DNA of 64,000 nucleotides, taken from positions 1 through 64,000 of the forward strand of contig NZ_JAUJZH010000035.1 in the NCBI RefSeq assembly GCF_030486595.1, written 5' to 3'. Source of the stretch: Variovorax ginsengisoli. GTDB lineage: Bacteria > Pseudomonadota > Gammaproteobacteria > Burkholderiales > Burkholderiaceae_C. The notes beneath the pieces are model-generated. The model worked only from the letters and a program-made list of their open reading frames with translations, had not been told where the DNA came from and searched no databases. Position numbers and translations under genes: made by a program. This document shows, piece by piece, positions 42,970-51,662 of the stretch. Each line of letters starts with the position of its first letter. Position 1 is the first letter of the stretch.

Positions 42970-43524
42970 TCAGTGTTGTTTGGTGAGGTCGTCGCCATGC
43001 GGCCGGTTGAGAGCAGCCAGATCTTCGGATTCCTGGACCATCACCAGGTCGGCGTCTTTCATGTGGCCGGTGAAAAGTAGCCACAGGTCCAGCAGCAGCA
43101 CGATGCATGCGCAGGCCGAGAAGGCCACGCCAGCAGCATGCAGCACGGACATCGGCAACTGGGTAGAAGGAGCCAGGGAGTCCATGTTGATCTTGGTCTG
43201 TTCCAGCGCGCCCCTGAAAACCAGGTAGCAGACGTACAACATGGTCAGATGGCCGAGTACAAGGCAGATTTTCTTGCCAACCGGTGGCAGGCGCGACACC
43301 AAGGCGTCGGTGCCGAGGTGCGCGTGCTCGCGCAGCGCGACCACGCAACCCATGAAGGTGATCCACACGAATAGCCAGCGCGAAATTTCCTCGGACTGCG
43401 TGATCGACGAATTGAAAACGTAGCGCAGAACGACGTTGCTGAAGACCAGCGCCACCATGATCATGAGCGCCACGGCCATCACGTTGGTAACCCCGCGGCA
43501 GAAAGAATCGATCAGCTTTACCAT
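42970..43524 (-). CDS. TRAP transporter small permease (DctQ)
   Basis: A 184-aa protein with four membrane helices (MAVALMIMVALVFSNVVLRY, WLFVWITFMGCVVALREHAH and two more in the second half). The EISRWLFVW and REHAHLG stretches are the DctQ signature. AGGAGCAGGC precedes the ATG at 43524. It anchors the TRAP complex. Confidence 0.9.
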   Translation of the reverse strand: MVKLIDSFCRGVTNVMAVALMIMVALVFSNVVLRYVFNSSITQSEEISRWLFVWITFMGCVVALREHAHLGTDALVSRLPPVGKKICLVLGHLTMLYVCYLVFRGALEQTKINMDSLAPSTQLPMSVLHAAGVAFSACACIVLLLDLWLLFTGHMKDADLVMVQESEDLAALNRPHGDDLTKQH

Positions 43525-43640
43525 GCCTGCTCCTCTATAAGACGCGATGGCGCGCCACGCCCCAAGCGGCACCGCGGGGGGGTCCAAAACGACCGCCGGC
43601 TCCAAGTCTCAGGGATTGGAGTCGGCTTGAATTTCCAGAA

Positions 43641-44651
43641 TCAGAACTTGGAGACGCGTTCCATTTCGGTCTTGAACAGCGTCATCACGGCCGGATCGTA
43701 CGAAGCAGAGAACTTCTCGTAGATCGGCTTGACCTCGGCGCGCATGCGGGCCGTCTCAGCGGGTGCAAGGGCGTTGTACGTCATGCCCTTGGCCTGGAGC
43801 TCGGTCAGTGCCTTGCCGGCGGCTTCGCGGCTCGCCGTGCGCTGGTAGTTCTGGGCTTCCGTGGCGGCATCCTGCAGCAGCTTGTGCTCTGCCGGCGACA
43901 GCTTGTCCCAGAAGCGCTTGCTGATCTGGACCGGGTTGGTCGCATACACGTGGTTGGTGCCACTGACGTACTTCTGGACCTCGTAGAACTTGCTCGACAG
44001 GATCACCGAGTACGGGTTCTCCTGGCCATCCACCGCCTTGCTTTCGAGGGCGTTATACAGCTCGGCAAAGGGCATTGGCAGCGGGTTGGCCTTGAAAGTC
44101 TTGAAGGTCTCCAGGAACACCGGATTCGGGATGACGCGCAGCTTCAGTCCATCCAGATCTTCGCCCTTCGTGATGGGCCGCTTGCTGTTGGTGACGTTGC
44201 GGAAACCCAGGTCGAAGAACCCCAGGATGACGATGCCCTTGTCGGCCAGCTTGGCGCTGACCATCTTGCCCAGCGGGCCGTCCACCATTGCGTCGGCCTG
44301 TTGGCCATTGCTGAATAGAAAGGGGAAGTCGAAGAGTCCGAATTCCTTGACGACGCCGGTCAGCGAGGTGGTGGACGCCACGAGCATTTCCTGCACGCCG
44401 CCCTGCAGCGCGGATTGCTGCTGCAGTTCGTTGCCGAGTTGGCTGCTGGCGAATTCCTTGACCGTGATCTTGCCGCCGCTCTTGGCTGCCACCAGCTCGG
44501 CGAACTTTTTGACGCCCCAACTGGTCGGGTGGTCGGTGTTGTTCAGGTGTCCGAATCGAATCGTCCGTTCCTGAATGTCTTGTGCGTGAACGAGCGTGGC
44601 GGCGACGAGCAGTGTGAGGCTGCTTGCCAATTTCAAGAGTTTCGATGCCAT
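43641..44651 (-). CDS. TRAP transporter substrate-binding protein (DctP)
   Basis: A 336-aa periplasmic receptor. A signal peptide ends near residue 23 (LVAATLVHA). The DctP fold is visible in IRFGHLNNTDHPTSWGVKKF, TKGEDLDGLKLRVIPNPVFL with the substrate-binding arginine, and ELYNALESKAVDGQENPYSV. AAGGAGACCTTC precedes the ATG at 44651. It is first in the operon dctP-dctQ-dctM-aroQ and is read away from the GntR regulator. Confidence 0.92.
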   Translation of the reverse strand: MASKLLKLASSLTLLVAATLVHAQDIQERTIRFGHLNNTDHPTSWGVKKFAELVAAKSGGKITVKEFASSQLGNELQQQSALQGGVQEMLVASTTSLTGVVKEFGLFDFPFLFSNGQQADAMVDGPLGKMVSAKLADKGIVILGFFDLGFRNVTNSKRPITKGEDLDGLKLRVIPNPVFLETFKTFKANPLPMPFAELYNALESKAVDGQENPYSVILSSKFYEVQKYVSGTNHVYATNPVQISKRFWDKLSPAEHKLLQDAATEAQNYQRTASREAAGKALTELQAKGMTYNALAPAETARMRAEVKPIYEKFSASYDPAVMTLFKTEMERVSKF

Positions 44652-44764
44652 GAAGGTCTCCTTATGTGGTGGGAATGATCCGGGCAGTTGCCCCGGGCGC
44701 ATGTATGCAAGACAAGGAACAGTGAACTGACAGGTCGAGCGCCGTCGCGGCGATGCGGTACCGA

Positions 44765-44800
44765 GATACTATTGAATCATCGAATGATTGGCAATGTATC
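44765..44800. promoter_or_regulatory. Nested palindromic operator, divergent TRAP/GntR promoter
   Basis: The inner palindrome AATCAT-CGA-ATGATT (44775-44789) is perfect. Outside it ATTG/CAAT and GATAC/GTATC continue the dyad with one- and two-base offsets, so 15 bases per side pair. It lies in an AT-rich stretch between the dctP and GntR genes and is the probable site for the FCD regulator. Confidence 0.55.
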
Positions 44801-44883
44801 TAACGATTAGGGTATTCTCTAATCACAAGGGCGCAGTTCGAACCCAACACTGTGCTGAAATTCGATCCGCCCAGGAGCGACCC

Positions 44884-45567
44884 GTGTTGACCGACAACTC
44901 TCTCGATTCCCCAGACAGCGCCACCGTCGGCGAGGTCGCCTATCGCCGCATTCGCTCCGACATCGTGCTGGGCCGGCTGACGCCGGGGTGCCGCCTGCCG
45001 CTGGAGCGGATGAAAGAGACCTACGGCGCCAGCGTCGGCACGCTGCGCGAGCTCTTCAGCCGCCTTGCCACGGAAGGCTTGCTCGTGGCCGAAGGGGCGC
45101 GCGGCTTCCAGGTCAGCGCGGTCTCCTCGGCCAACCTGCGCGAAGTGGCGTCGATGCGGCTGCTGCTGGAGAGCCACGGGCTCAAGGAGTCGTTTCAGCG
45201 CGGCGACCTGGAGTGGGAAGGCCGCGTGGTGGCGGCCTATCACAAGCTCGCCACGATGGAAAAGAGGATGGCGGCCGGCGATCCTTCTCCTTCGGAAACC
45301 TGGCGCCAGTACGACTGGGCGTTTCACGTCGCGCTGATTTCCGCCTGCGGATCCGCCCTGCTGCTGCAGACCTACGCATCGATTTGCGACAAATATCTGC
45401 GCTACCAGATGATCGCGGCCATCTTTCGTGGGCAGGAGGCGGCCGACGAGCACCGGCTCCTGCTGGAAAGCGCACTCGCCCGGGACTGGCAGCGCGCGCA
45501 ACAGACGCTGTCGACGCACGTCGAGGATTGCGTCACGCAAATGGCATCGGTGCTGGACGCCGCCTGA
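44884..45567 (+). CDS. GntR regulator with FCD domain
   Basis: A 227-aa regulator. The winged helix at about residues 13-75 contains YRRIRSDIVLGRLTPGCRLP and YGASVGTLRELFSRLATEGL; the FCD domain follows, with DWAFHVALISACGS and a C-terminal HVEDCVTQM. The GTG at 44884 is preferred because AGGAG lies 6 nt upstream; an ATG at 44788 is in frame but would begin inside the operator. It probably represses the TRAP operon until an imported acid binds. Confidence 0.85.
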   Translation: MLTDNSLDSPDSATVGEVAYRRIRSDIVLGRLTPGCRLPLERMKETYGASVGTLRELFSRLATEGLLVAEGARGFQVSAVSSANLREVASMRLLLESHGLKESFQRGDLEWEGRVVAAYHKLATMEKRMAAGDPSPSETWRQYDWAFHVALISACGSALLLQTYASICDKYLRYQMIAAIFRGQEAADEHRLLLESALARDWQRAQQTLSTHVEDCVTQMASVLDAA

Positions 45568-45589
45568 ACCGGATTCTTGTGAGGAACCT

Positions 45590-46612
45590 ATGACTTCGTC
45601 TTCCAGTGGCCCGCTGCGCATCGGAATTCTCGGCGCCGCACGCATCGCCCGTTCGTTCGTCGAAGCCGTTCGGCCGTCGGCCAAGGTCGTGGTGGCCGCC
45701 GTTGCGAGCCGCGACGTCGAGCGCGCCACGGCCTTCGCGCGAGAGCTCGGCATCGGCCGCGTCCATGCCAGCTACGACGCGCTTTTTGCCGACCCCGACA
45801 TCGACGCGGTGTACGTGCCGCTTCCCAACAACCTGCACGCGGAGTGGTCGATCCGGGCCGCCGCCGCCGGCAAGCACGTCCTGTGCGAGAAACCGCTGGC
45901 CGCCAATGCGGCCGAGGCACGGGCCATGTTCGCGGCCGCCGAGAAGAATGGCGTGTACCTCGTGGAAGCCTATCCGTATCGGGCTCAACCGCAGACACTC
46001 AAGGTTCGCGAGCTCGTCGCGGCCGGCGCCATCGGCCGCGTCCAGCTCATCCAGGCGTCGTTCGGATTTCCTTTGACCGACGCCGCCAACATCCGCATGG
46101 ATCCGACTCTTGCGGGCGGCGCGCTGATGGACGCGGGGTCCTATCCGGTGAGCTTCGTGCGCACCATCGCAGGAACCGCCCCGTCGCGCGTGTCGGCCCT
46201 GTCGCGCTGGGGCTCCACGGGTGTCGATGTGACCACGATGGCGACGCTCGAGTACCCGGATGGCCTTCTCGCGCAGATCTCGTGCAGCTTCACCACCGTG
46301 CGACACCGACACGCGTTCATTGCCGGCGACGCAGGTTCGATAGCCACCACCTACTTCAACGATACGGGATCCGCCTTTCCGCCGCTCGTGCATGTGCGCC
46401 GCGGCACTGGATGGGATGCGGCACACGAAGTGATCGAAACCGAAGCGCTCGCCGGCTTCCTGGCCGAAGCAGAGTCGTTTCACGATCTCGTGCGCTTCGG
46501 CTGGGACCAATGGACGGGTGCCACGCCCGCCGAATCGATCGACATTGCGATGACGCTCGATGCCATTGCGGCCAGCAGCCGCGATGGCGTTCCGGTGGAA
46601 GTCGCCAGATAA
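45590..46612 (+). CDS. Gfo/Idh/MocA family oxidoreductase
   Basis: A 340-aa NAD(P)-dependent dehydrogenase. The Rossmann segment is RIGILGAARIARSFVEAV; the family motif is HVLCEKPLAANAAEA with the catalytic Lys, and GGALMDAGSYPVSFVR contains the catalytic-region Asp. It acts on sugars, inositols or cyclic polyols. GAGGAA precedes the ATG at 45590, 22 bp after the GntR gene. Together with the dehydroquinase and TRAP importer it suggests a polyol or cyclitol-acid pathway. Confidence 0.87.
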   Translation: MTSSSSGPLRIGILGAARIARSFVEAVRPSAKVVVAAVASRDVERATAFARELGIGRVHASYDALFADPDIDAVYVPLPNNLHAEWSIRAAAAGKHVLCEKPLAANAAEARAMFAAAEKNGVYLVEAYPYRAQPQTLKVRELVAAGAIGRVQLIQASFGFPLTDAANIRMDPTLAGGALMDAGSYPVSFVRTIAGTAPSRVSALSRWGSTGVDVTTMATLEYPDGLLAQISCSFTTVRHRHAFIAGDAGSIATTYFNDTGSAFPPLVHVRRGTGWDAAHEVIETEALAGFLAEAESFHDLVRFGWDQWTGATPAESIDIAMTLDAIAASSRDGVPVEVAR

Positions 46613-46627
46613 GCGGGGGCAAGGAAC

Positions 46628-47320
46628 ATGTCTCTTCTAGGTGGTGCGGCGCTGGCGATGTGGTGGGACATCGCGCCCGAGATCAAGTCCGAGTTCGAAG
46701 ACTGGCACTCCCATGAGCATTTTCCGGAGCGCCTCGGCGTGCCCGGATTCCGACGGGCGTCGCGCTGGACGAGTGCCGCGGGGGGCGAAGGCATCTTCGT
46801 CATGTACGAGCTCACTTCGTACGCGGTCCTTTCATCGGCCGCCTACGTCAGTCATCTGAACACGCCATCACCGTGGTCCGCGCGGATGATGCCGCACCAC
46901 AGGAACATGGTGCGCAGCCAGTGCCACGTGCTGGAGTCATCGGGCAGCAGCGCTGCACGGCACGCGTTGACCTTGCGTGTCTCGCCGCTGCAAGGCCGCG
47001 CTGACGACCTGCGCGCATTCTTCCGACCGCTCTGCGCCGCTCTGGCCCAGAGGCCGGGGATCGTCGGCGCTCATCTTTTGCGGCATCAGACGCCACCCGT
47101 CGCCGAAACGACCGAACAGCGCATCCGCAACTCCGCCGATCGCGTGGCCGACTGGGTGTTCGTGGCACTTGGTTACGAAGCACTTGCCCTGGAGTCGCTG
47201 CTCCACGCCGATCTCGCAGCAACGGCCTTGCGGGCGTCCGGTGCGGCCGAAGGCGCGCTGAGCGGCCTCTACACGCTCTCGCATTCGGCAGCGGCCGAGG
47301 ACGTCGCCGGCACGTCCTAG
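46628..47320 (+). CDS. Unrecognised protein, possibly two ferredoxin-like barrels
   Basis: A 230-aa soluble protein. It opens with AMWWDIAPEIKSEFEDWHSH, then EHFPERLGVPGFRRASRWTS, and the second half (ALTLRVSPLQGRADDLRAFF, VGAHLLRHQTPP) looks like a second copy of a dimeric alpha/beta-barrel. I do not recognise a named family with certainty. The paired His-containing HSHEHF stretch resembles small-molecule-handling monooxygenase/EthD-like barrels. It lies 15 bp after the Gfo/Idh/MocA gene and is probably its operon partner. Confidence 0.7.
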   Translation: MSLLGGAALAMWWDIAPEIKSEFEDWHSHEHFPERLGVPGFRRASRWTSAAGGEGIFVMYELTSYAVLSSAAYVSHLNTPSPWSARMMPHHRNMVRSQCHVLESSGSSAARHALTLRVSPLQGRADDLRAFFRPLCAALAQRPGIVGAHLLRHQTPPVAETTEQRIRNSADRVADWVFVALGYEALALESLLHADLAATALRASGAAEGALSGLYTLSHSAAAEDVAGTS

Positions 47321-47469
47321 CAGCGGAAGCTCGCTTCGCCGGCCACGCAGTTGCGAGATGCAGCAGGCTGCGCACCTCCTGCTCGAGCAGGGCGTGCGGG
47401 GTCGCGCGACGCTTCGATTTGTGGCAATCTTCGGAACGCCGGAAGACCGGCGCTTTCAGCGCAACCTCC

Positions 47470-48795
47470 ATGCTGCCCACGACCCAATACGCGAAGAGCG
47501 GTGGCGTCAACATCGCCTACCAGACGGTCGGCAACGGCCCACGCGACCTGGTGCTGGTTCCGGGGTGGGTTTCGAACCTCGATGTCTTCTGGGAAGAGCC
47601 GGTGCTGGCGCGGATGTTCGCGCGGCTGGCCTCGTTCTCCCGACTCATCCTGTTCGACAAGCGGGGGACGGGTCTGTCGGACCGCGTCAGCGACATGCCC
47701 AGTCTCGAAGTTCGCATGGACGACGTGCGCGCCGTGATGGACGCCGTCGGCTCGCAGCGCGCGGCGCTGTTCGGCTATTCGGAGGGCGGTGCGATGTGCG
47801 CGCTGTTCGCCGCCACCTACCCGGCGCGCGCTTCGGCGCTCATCATGGGCGGCGCCTTCTCGCGCCGCACGCAGGCGCCCGACTATCCCTGGGGCCCGAC
47901 CAGGGCTCAGTCTCTCGCCTTTGCCGACGAGGTGGAACGTGACTGGGGCGGCGCCGTCGGCATGGAGGCACGGTGGCCAAGCCAGGTTCGGGACGAGCGA
48001 TGCCGCCAATGGTGGGGGCGTTGGCTGCGCTCCAGCGCGAGCCCGGCGGCCGCGGCAGCGCTGTTGCGCATGAACATGGAAATCGACATCCGCCATGTGC
48101 TGCCCGCAGTGCGCGTGCCCACGCTGCTCTTGCACAGCCGAAACGATCGGGTCATCGATTTCGGCGCCAGCCAATACATGTACGAGCGCATCGCGGGCGC
48201 GAAGCTGGTCGAATTGAACGGCATCGACCACGTCCCGTGGGGCTGCGACAGCGATGTCATCCTCGACGAGATCGAAGAGTTCCTCACCGGCACTCGACTC
48301 GGCACCGAACCCGACCGGCTTCTGGTCACGGTCATGTTCACGGATATCGTGAAAGCGACCGAACGCGCCGCCGTCCTCGGCGATCGCAGCTGGCACGATC
48401 TGCTCGAGAGTCACCACGCGCTGGTTCGCCGCGAGCTCGAGCACTTTCGGGGCCGCGAGATCGACACCGCGGGCGACGGCTTCCTCGCCACCTTCGACGG
48501 GCCGGCTCGCGCAGTCCGCTGCGCGTGTGCCATCTCACGCGAGGTGCGTGCGCTCGGGCTCGAGATCCGTGCCGGGTTGCACACCGGGGAGTGCGAGGTG
48601 ATGGGCGGCAAGGTCGCGGGCATTGCAGTGCATACCGGTGCCCGTGTGGCCACGCATGCGCAGACCGGTGAAGTGCTTGTCTCGAGCACCGTCAAGGATC
48701 TGGTGGCGGGCTCCGGACTGTCGTTTCAGGACCGGGGGACGCAGCGCCTGAAGGGAATTCCTGGCGAGTGGCGGCTGTTTGCCGTCGAGCAGTGA
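47470..48795 (+). CDS. Alpha/beta-hydrolase fused to class III adenylate cyclase
   Basis: A 441-aa two-domain protein. The N-terminal half (residues 1-270) is an alpha/beta hydrolase: LVPGWVSNLDVFWEEP, FDKRGTGLSDR, nucleophile Ser in LFGYSEGGAMC, acid region HSRNDRVIDFGAS and His in NGIDHVPWG. The C-terminal half is a class III nucleotide cyclase: LLVTVMFTDIVKATE (first metal Asp), GREIDTAGDGFLATF (second metal Asp), LHTGECEVMGGKVAGIAVHT and GARVATHAQTGEVLVSS. This layout is common in proteobacteria and suggests ligand-gated cAMP synthesis. ATG 47470 is preferred to a TTG at 47419. Confidence 0.87.
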   Translation: MLPTTQYAKSGGVNIAYQTVGNGPRDLVLVPGWVSNLDVFWEEPVLARMFARLASFSRLILFDKRGTGLSDRVSDMPSLEVRMDDVRAVMDAVGSQRAALFGYSEGGAMCALFAATYPARASALIMGGAFSRRTQAPDYPWGPTRAQSLAFADEVERDWGGAVGMEARWPSQVRDERCRQWWGRWLRSSASPAAAAALLRMNMEIDIRHVLPAVRVPTLLLHSRNDRVIDFGASQYMYERIAGAKLVELNGIDHVPWGCDSDVILDEIEEFLTGTRLGTEPDRLLVTVMFTDIVKATERAAVLGDRSWHDLLESHHALVRRELEHFRGREIDTAGDGFLATFDGPARAVRCACAISREVRALGLEIRAGLHTGECEVMGGKVAGIAVHTGARVATHAQTGEVLVSSTVKDLVAGSGLSFQDRGTQRLKGIPGEWRLFAVEQ

Positions 48796-48825
48796 GGCAG
48801 CGCGGCGGCGCCCCTCAGTCTCTCT

Positions 48826-49215
48826 AGATGCCCTGCGCGCGGATCAGCTCCGCCCAGCGCGTGCATTGGGCGGCTCGATGACGAAGCCGGCAAAGCCCAG
48901 GTCCTCCATCGTCGGGACGTCCGGCAGGTTGGCCGAGCGCGTCTTGCCGGTCACCGCCAGCGCCCGCACCTTGCCCTGCTGGATGCCGAGCCCTTGTATG
49001 GCACATGTGTCATCTCGATGCCCGCCATCTTCTTGAGCAGCTCGGCGGCGAAGTGGTTGGACGCGCCAACGCCCGACGACGCGTAGGCCATGGGCTTGCG
49101 CCTAGGCCTGGTCGACCAGGTCCTTCACGCCCGGTTGTCGACGATGACGGACTGCCCCAGCTCCGTCGCCACCGAGATGACCAGCAGGCGCCCGACCACG
49201 TCCGCGCTGCCACCG
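48826..49215 (-). pseudogene. Bug/TctC receptor remnant
   Basis: Minus-strand fragments in several frames spell parts of a Bug receptor: LGQSVIVDNR near 49130-49170, VKDLVDQA near 49100, and KVRALAVTGKTRSANLPDVP followed by EDLGFAGFVIEPPNA near 48860-48970. Several deletions and stops separate them, and the signal peptide and most of the ligand domain are missing. It is a decayed paralogue next to the intact receptor at 49423. Confidence 0.7.
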
Positions 49216-49291
49216 GATGGGCGAAGATGACCCTCGAGCGGATCCGGCTGGCGATGCTGCGGTAGAGCCGCGGGGGTCATCCGGGCTCGAT

Positions 49292-49312
49292 CGAATAACC
49301 ACCGGTTATTCG
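49292..49312. promoter_or_regulatory. Perfect LysR-type palindrome before Bug receptor gene
   Basis: Nine-base arms CGAATAACC and GGTTATTCG flank ACC, giving a T-N11-A core (AAT-N11-ATT). It lies 110 bp before the Bug receptor ATG. The LysR protein encoded at 51663 in the same cluster is the likely binder. Confidence 0.55.
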
Positions 49313-49422
49313 CTGGCCTCCAATTCTTCATTTGCGGACGAAGCGGCCGTGGCCAACAATCTGGGCACAGCAACAACGCAGTTCGCCGCATTTGCGCAGG
49401 TCGGACGAGAAGAGACATCACG

Positions 49423-50430
49423 ATGACCCCGCGGAACCGCCGCTACTTTCTGAGCTCGCTGCGAGCCGCATGCTTGGCCTGCGTCGCCGGCATGGCATCG
49501 ATCTGCGTTCCGACGACGGCGGGTGCGGCCGACGAGCCATGGCCTTCGCGGCCGATCCGCTTCGTCGTCCCTTTCGCCGCGGGCGGGGCGACGGATGCGA
49601 TGGCGCGACTGCTGGCGCAACGCATGGCGACGGTCTGGAAGCAACCCGTCATCGTCGACAACAGGCCCGGCGCCGGCACCGTGCTCGGCACCGACATCGA
49701 CGCCAAGGCACCAGCGGACGGCACGACCTTCGGCATCGTCGTATCAGCGCACGAGATCAATCCGAGCCTGCGCCCCAACCTGCCCTACGACACGCTCAAG
49801 GATTTCGCCGCCGTCAGTGAGTTGGGCGTGCAGCACATGGTCATCGCGGCCAACCCGTCCTTTCCGGCCGACAACCTGGCGCAATTGATCGAATTGGCGA
49901 AAAAGCAGCCGGGCAAGATCAGCTATGCCAGTTCGGGCAGCGGCACCGCCTTGCATCTGGGCATGGAGCTACTCAAGACACGAGCCGGGATCGACATCCT
50001 GCATGTGCCCTACAAGGGCGGGGCACCGGCGCAGCAGAACGTGATCGGCGGCCAGGTGCCGCTGCTTGTCGACATCTATCACAGCAGCTCGCCCTTCATC
50101 AAGGCGGGCAAGCTGAAGGCGATCGCGCTCTTCAGTCCCCAGCGCCCAAAGTCGGTGCCAGGCATCCCCACCATTGCCGAGACCGTGCCCAGTGTGAGCG
50201 CCGTCAGCGTGCTCGGCGTGGTGGCACCGGCGGCGACGCCACGCGCCATCGTCGCCAAGGCCAGCGCAGACATGGCCGCGGTCATTCGCTCGCCCGACTT
50301 CGTCGAACATCTGCAATCGATGGGCGTCGAGGCCGTCGGCTCCACACCCGAGCAGTTCGAGGCGGTCATTCGCGCCGACATCGAGAAGTGGGCGCCGGTC
50401 GTCAAGTCGTCCGGCGCGCTGCCCGACTGA
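49423..50430 (+). CDS. Bug-family tripartite tricarboxylate receptor
   Basis: A 335-aa periplasmic solute receptor. A twin-arginine-like or long Sec signal (RNRRYFLSSLRAACLACVAG) precedes the mature WPSRPIRFVVPFAAGGATDA. Further family stretches are QPVIVDNRPGAGTVLGTDID, ISYASSGSGTALHLGMELLK, ILHVPYKGGAPAQQNVIGGQ and GVVAPAATPRAIV. Bug proteins bind carboxylates, aromatic acids or amides, often as orphans without cognate membrane subunits nearby, as here. It heads the plus-strand cluster and is followed after 60 bp by a dioxygenase gene. Confidence 0.92.
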   Translation: MTPRNRRYFLSSLRAACLACVAGMASICVPTTAGAADEPWPSRPIRFVVPFAAGGATDAMARLLAQRMATVWKQPVIVDNRPGAGTVLGTDIDAKAPADGTTFGIVVSAHEINPSLRPNLPYDTLKDFAAVSELGVQHMVIAANPSFPADNLAQLIELAKKQPGKISYASSGSGTALHLGMELLKTRAGIDILHVPYKGGAPAQQNVIGGQVPLLVDIYHSSSPFIKAGKLKAIALFSPQRPKSVPGIPTIAETVPSVSAVSVLGVVAPAATPRAIVAKASADMAAVIRSPDFVEHLQSMGVEAVGSTPEQFEAVIRADIEKWAPVVKSSGALPD

Positions 50431-50490
50431 GCCACGACGCTGACCGCCCTGACCCATCCCCATCACGAACCTCAACTTACGGATCTCTTC

Positions 50491-51594
50491 ATGACCGCCG
50501 AATGCCTCAAGCACCAATCCCAGTCCTTCGCTTGGAAGGCGTCCTCTTTCAAAAGCTCGGCCGACTACAGTCTCAAACTCAGCGAGGCCGAGCAGACGGA
50601 GATCATCGCAGCCGTGCGCGCCTTGCCCGACGTGAGCCGGCCGCAAGGCACAGACGCGGCCGCTTTCGCAATGACGTCGCTGACGCCGCGACTCCAGGCC
50701 GCCTATGAGGAGGTGCGCAGCGGTCGAGGTTTCGTCGTCATCCGCGGCCTGCCGGTCGACAGCCTGAGCAAGGACGAGTTCGTCGCGGCGGTCTGGGGCG
50801 TCGGCCAGCATTTCGGCCATGCACTGTCGCAGAACACGAGTGGCGACCTGATCGGCCACGTGGTCGACGCGACGGCGGAAGACGCGACGCCGCGCATGTA
50901 CCGCAGCAACCTCGAGCTGCGTCCGCACAACGACATCACGGCGATGATCTCGCTGGCCTGCTGGCACAAGTCCGAGACCGGCGGTGCATCGGTCATCGTG
51001 AGCGCGGTGACCGTGCACGATGCGCTGTGCAAGGACCATCCGGAAGTACTGGCTGCGCTCTATCGTGGCTTCCACTACCACCAGGTCGGCGAAGAAGCGC
51101 CAGGTGAGCCGCCCGTGACCCGGCAGCGCGTACCGCTCTTCGCGGTGCGCGACGGGCAGCTCAGCTCGCGCTACCTGCGCTCCAACCTGGTCGCCGGACA
51201 TCGTGCGCTCGACATGCCGTTGACCGATGAAGACATCACCGCCCTCAACACCTTCGATGCGGTCGCCACCGCGCCGGAGAACCGGCTGGCCTTCTTCCTG
51301 GAACGCGGCGACATGCTGGTCGTCAACAACTACACCGTGATGCACGCGCGCACCTCGTTCAAGAACTACCCGGAACCGGAGCGCAAGCGGCATCTGGTGC
51401 GGCTCTGGATGGATCGCCCCGGCTTTCGCGATGTGCCCGGCGAATACATCTTCCACGAGGTCAACGGGGTGCCGAAGCGCGAAGGCAAGAGTGCTTCGCT
51501 CAACTTCAAGAAGCTCTATGCGGACGATCCCGTGGCGAGCGGCGGCGTGGCCGACCTCAAGGTGACCGACGAAATGGCGGCGAGCAACGTTTGA
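50491..51594 (+). CDS. TauD/TfdA-like 2OG-Fe(II) dioxygenase (1)
   Basis: A 367-aa oxygenase. The iron ligands are His and Asp in RPHNDITAMISL and the distal His in VVNNYTVMHARTSF; the 2-oxoglutarate arginine is in RKRHLVRLWMD. The N-terminal ~70 residues precede the catalytic fold (GRGFVVIRGLPVDSLSKDEF). It uses 2-oxoglutarate and O2 to hydroxylate an imported substrate. It lies between the Bug receptor and LysR genes, so the receptor probably delivers its substrate. Confidence 0.87.
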   Translation: MTAECLKHQSQSFAWKASSFKSSADYSLKLSEAEQTEIIAAVRALPDVSRPQGTDAAAFAMTSLTPRLQAAYEEVRSGRGFVVIRGLPVDSLSKDEFVAAVWGVGQHFGHALSQNTSGDLIGHVVDATAEDATPRMYRSNLELRPHNDITAMISLACWHKSETGGASVIVSAVTVHDALCKDHPEVLAALYRGFHYHQVGEEAPGEPPVTRQRVPLFAVRDGQLSSRYLRSNLVAGHRALDMPLTDEDITALNTFDAVATAPENRLAFFLERGDMLVVNNYTVMHARTSFKNYPEPERKRHLVRLWMDRPGFRDVPGEYIFHEVNGVPKREGKSASLNFKKLYADDPVASGGVADLKVTDEMAASNV

Positions 51595-51662
51595 GGGGCG
51601 CAAGCGCGGGTGCGCCTCGCTTCGGTTAGGGTTCGCGCATCGACACCAACCGGGCGACCGAC

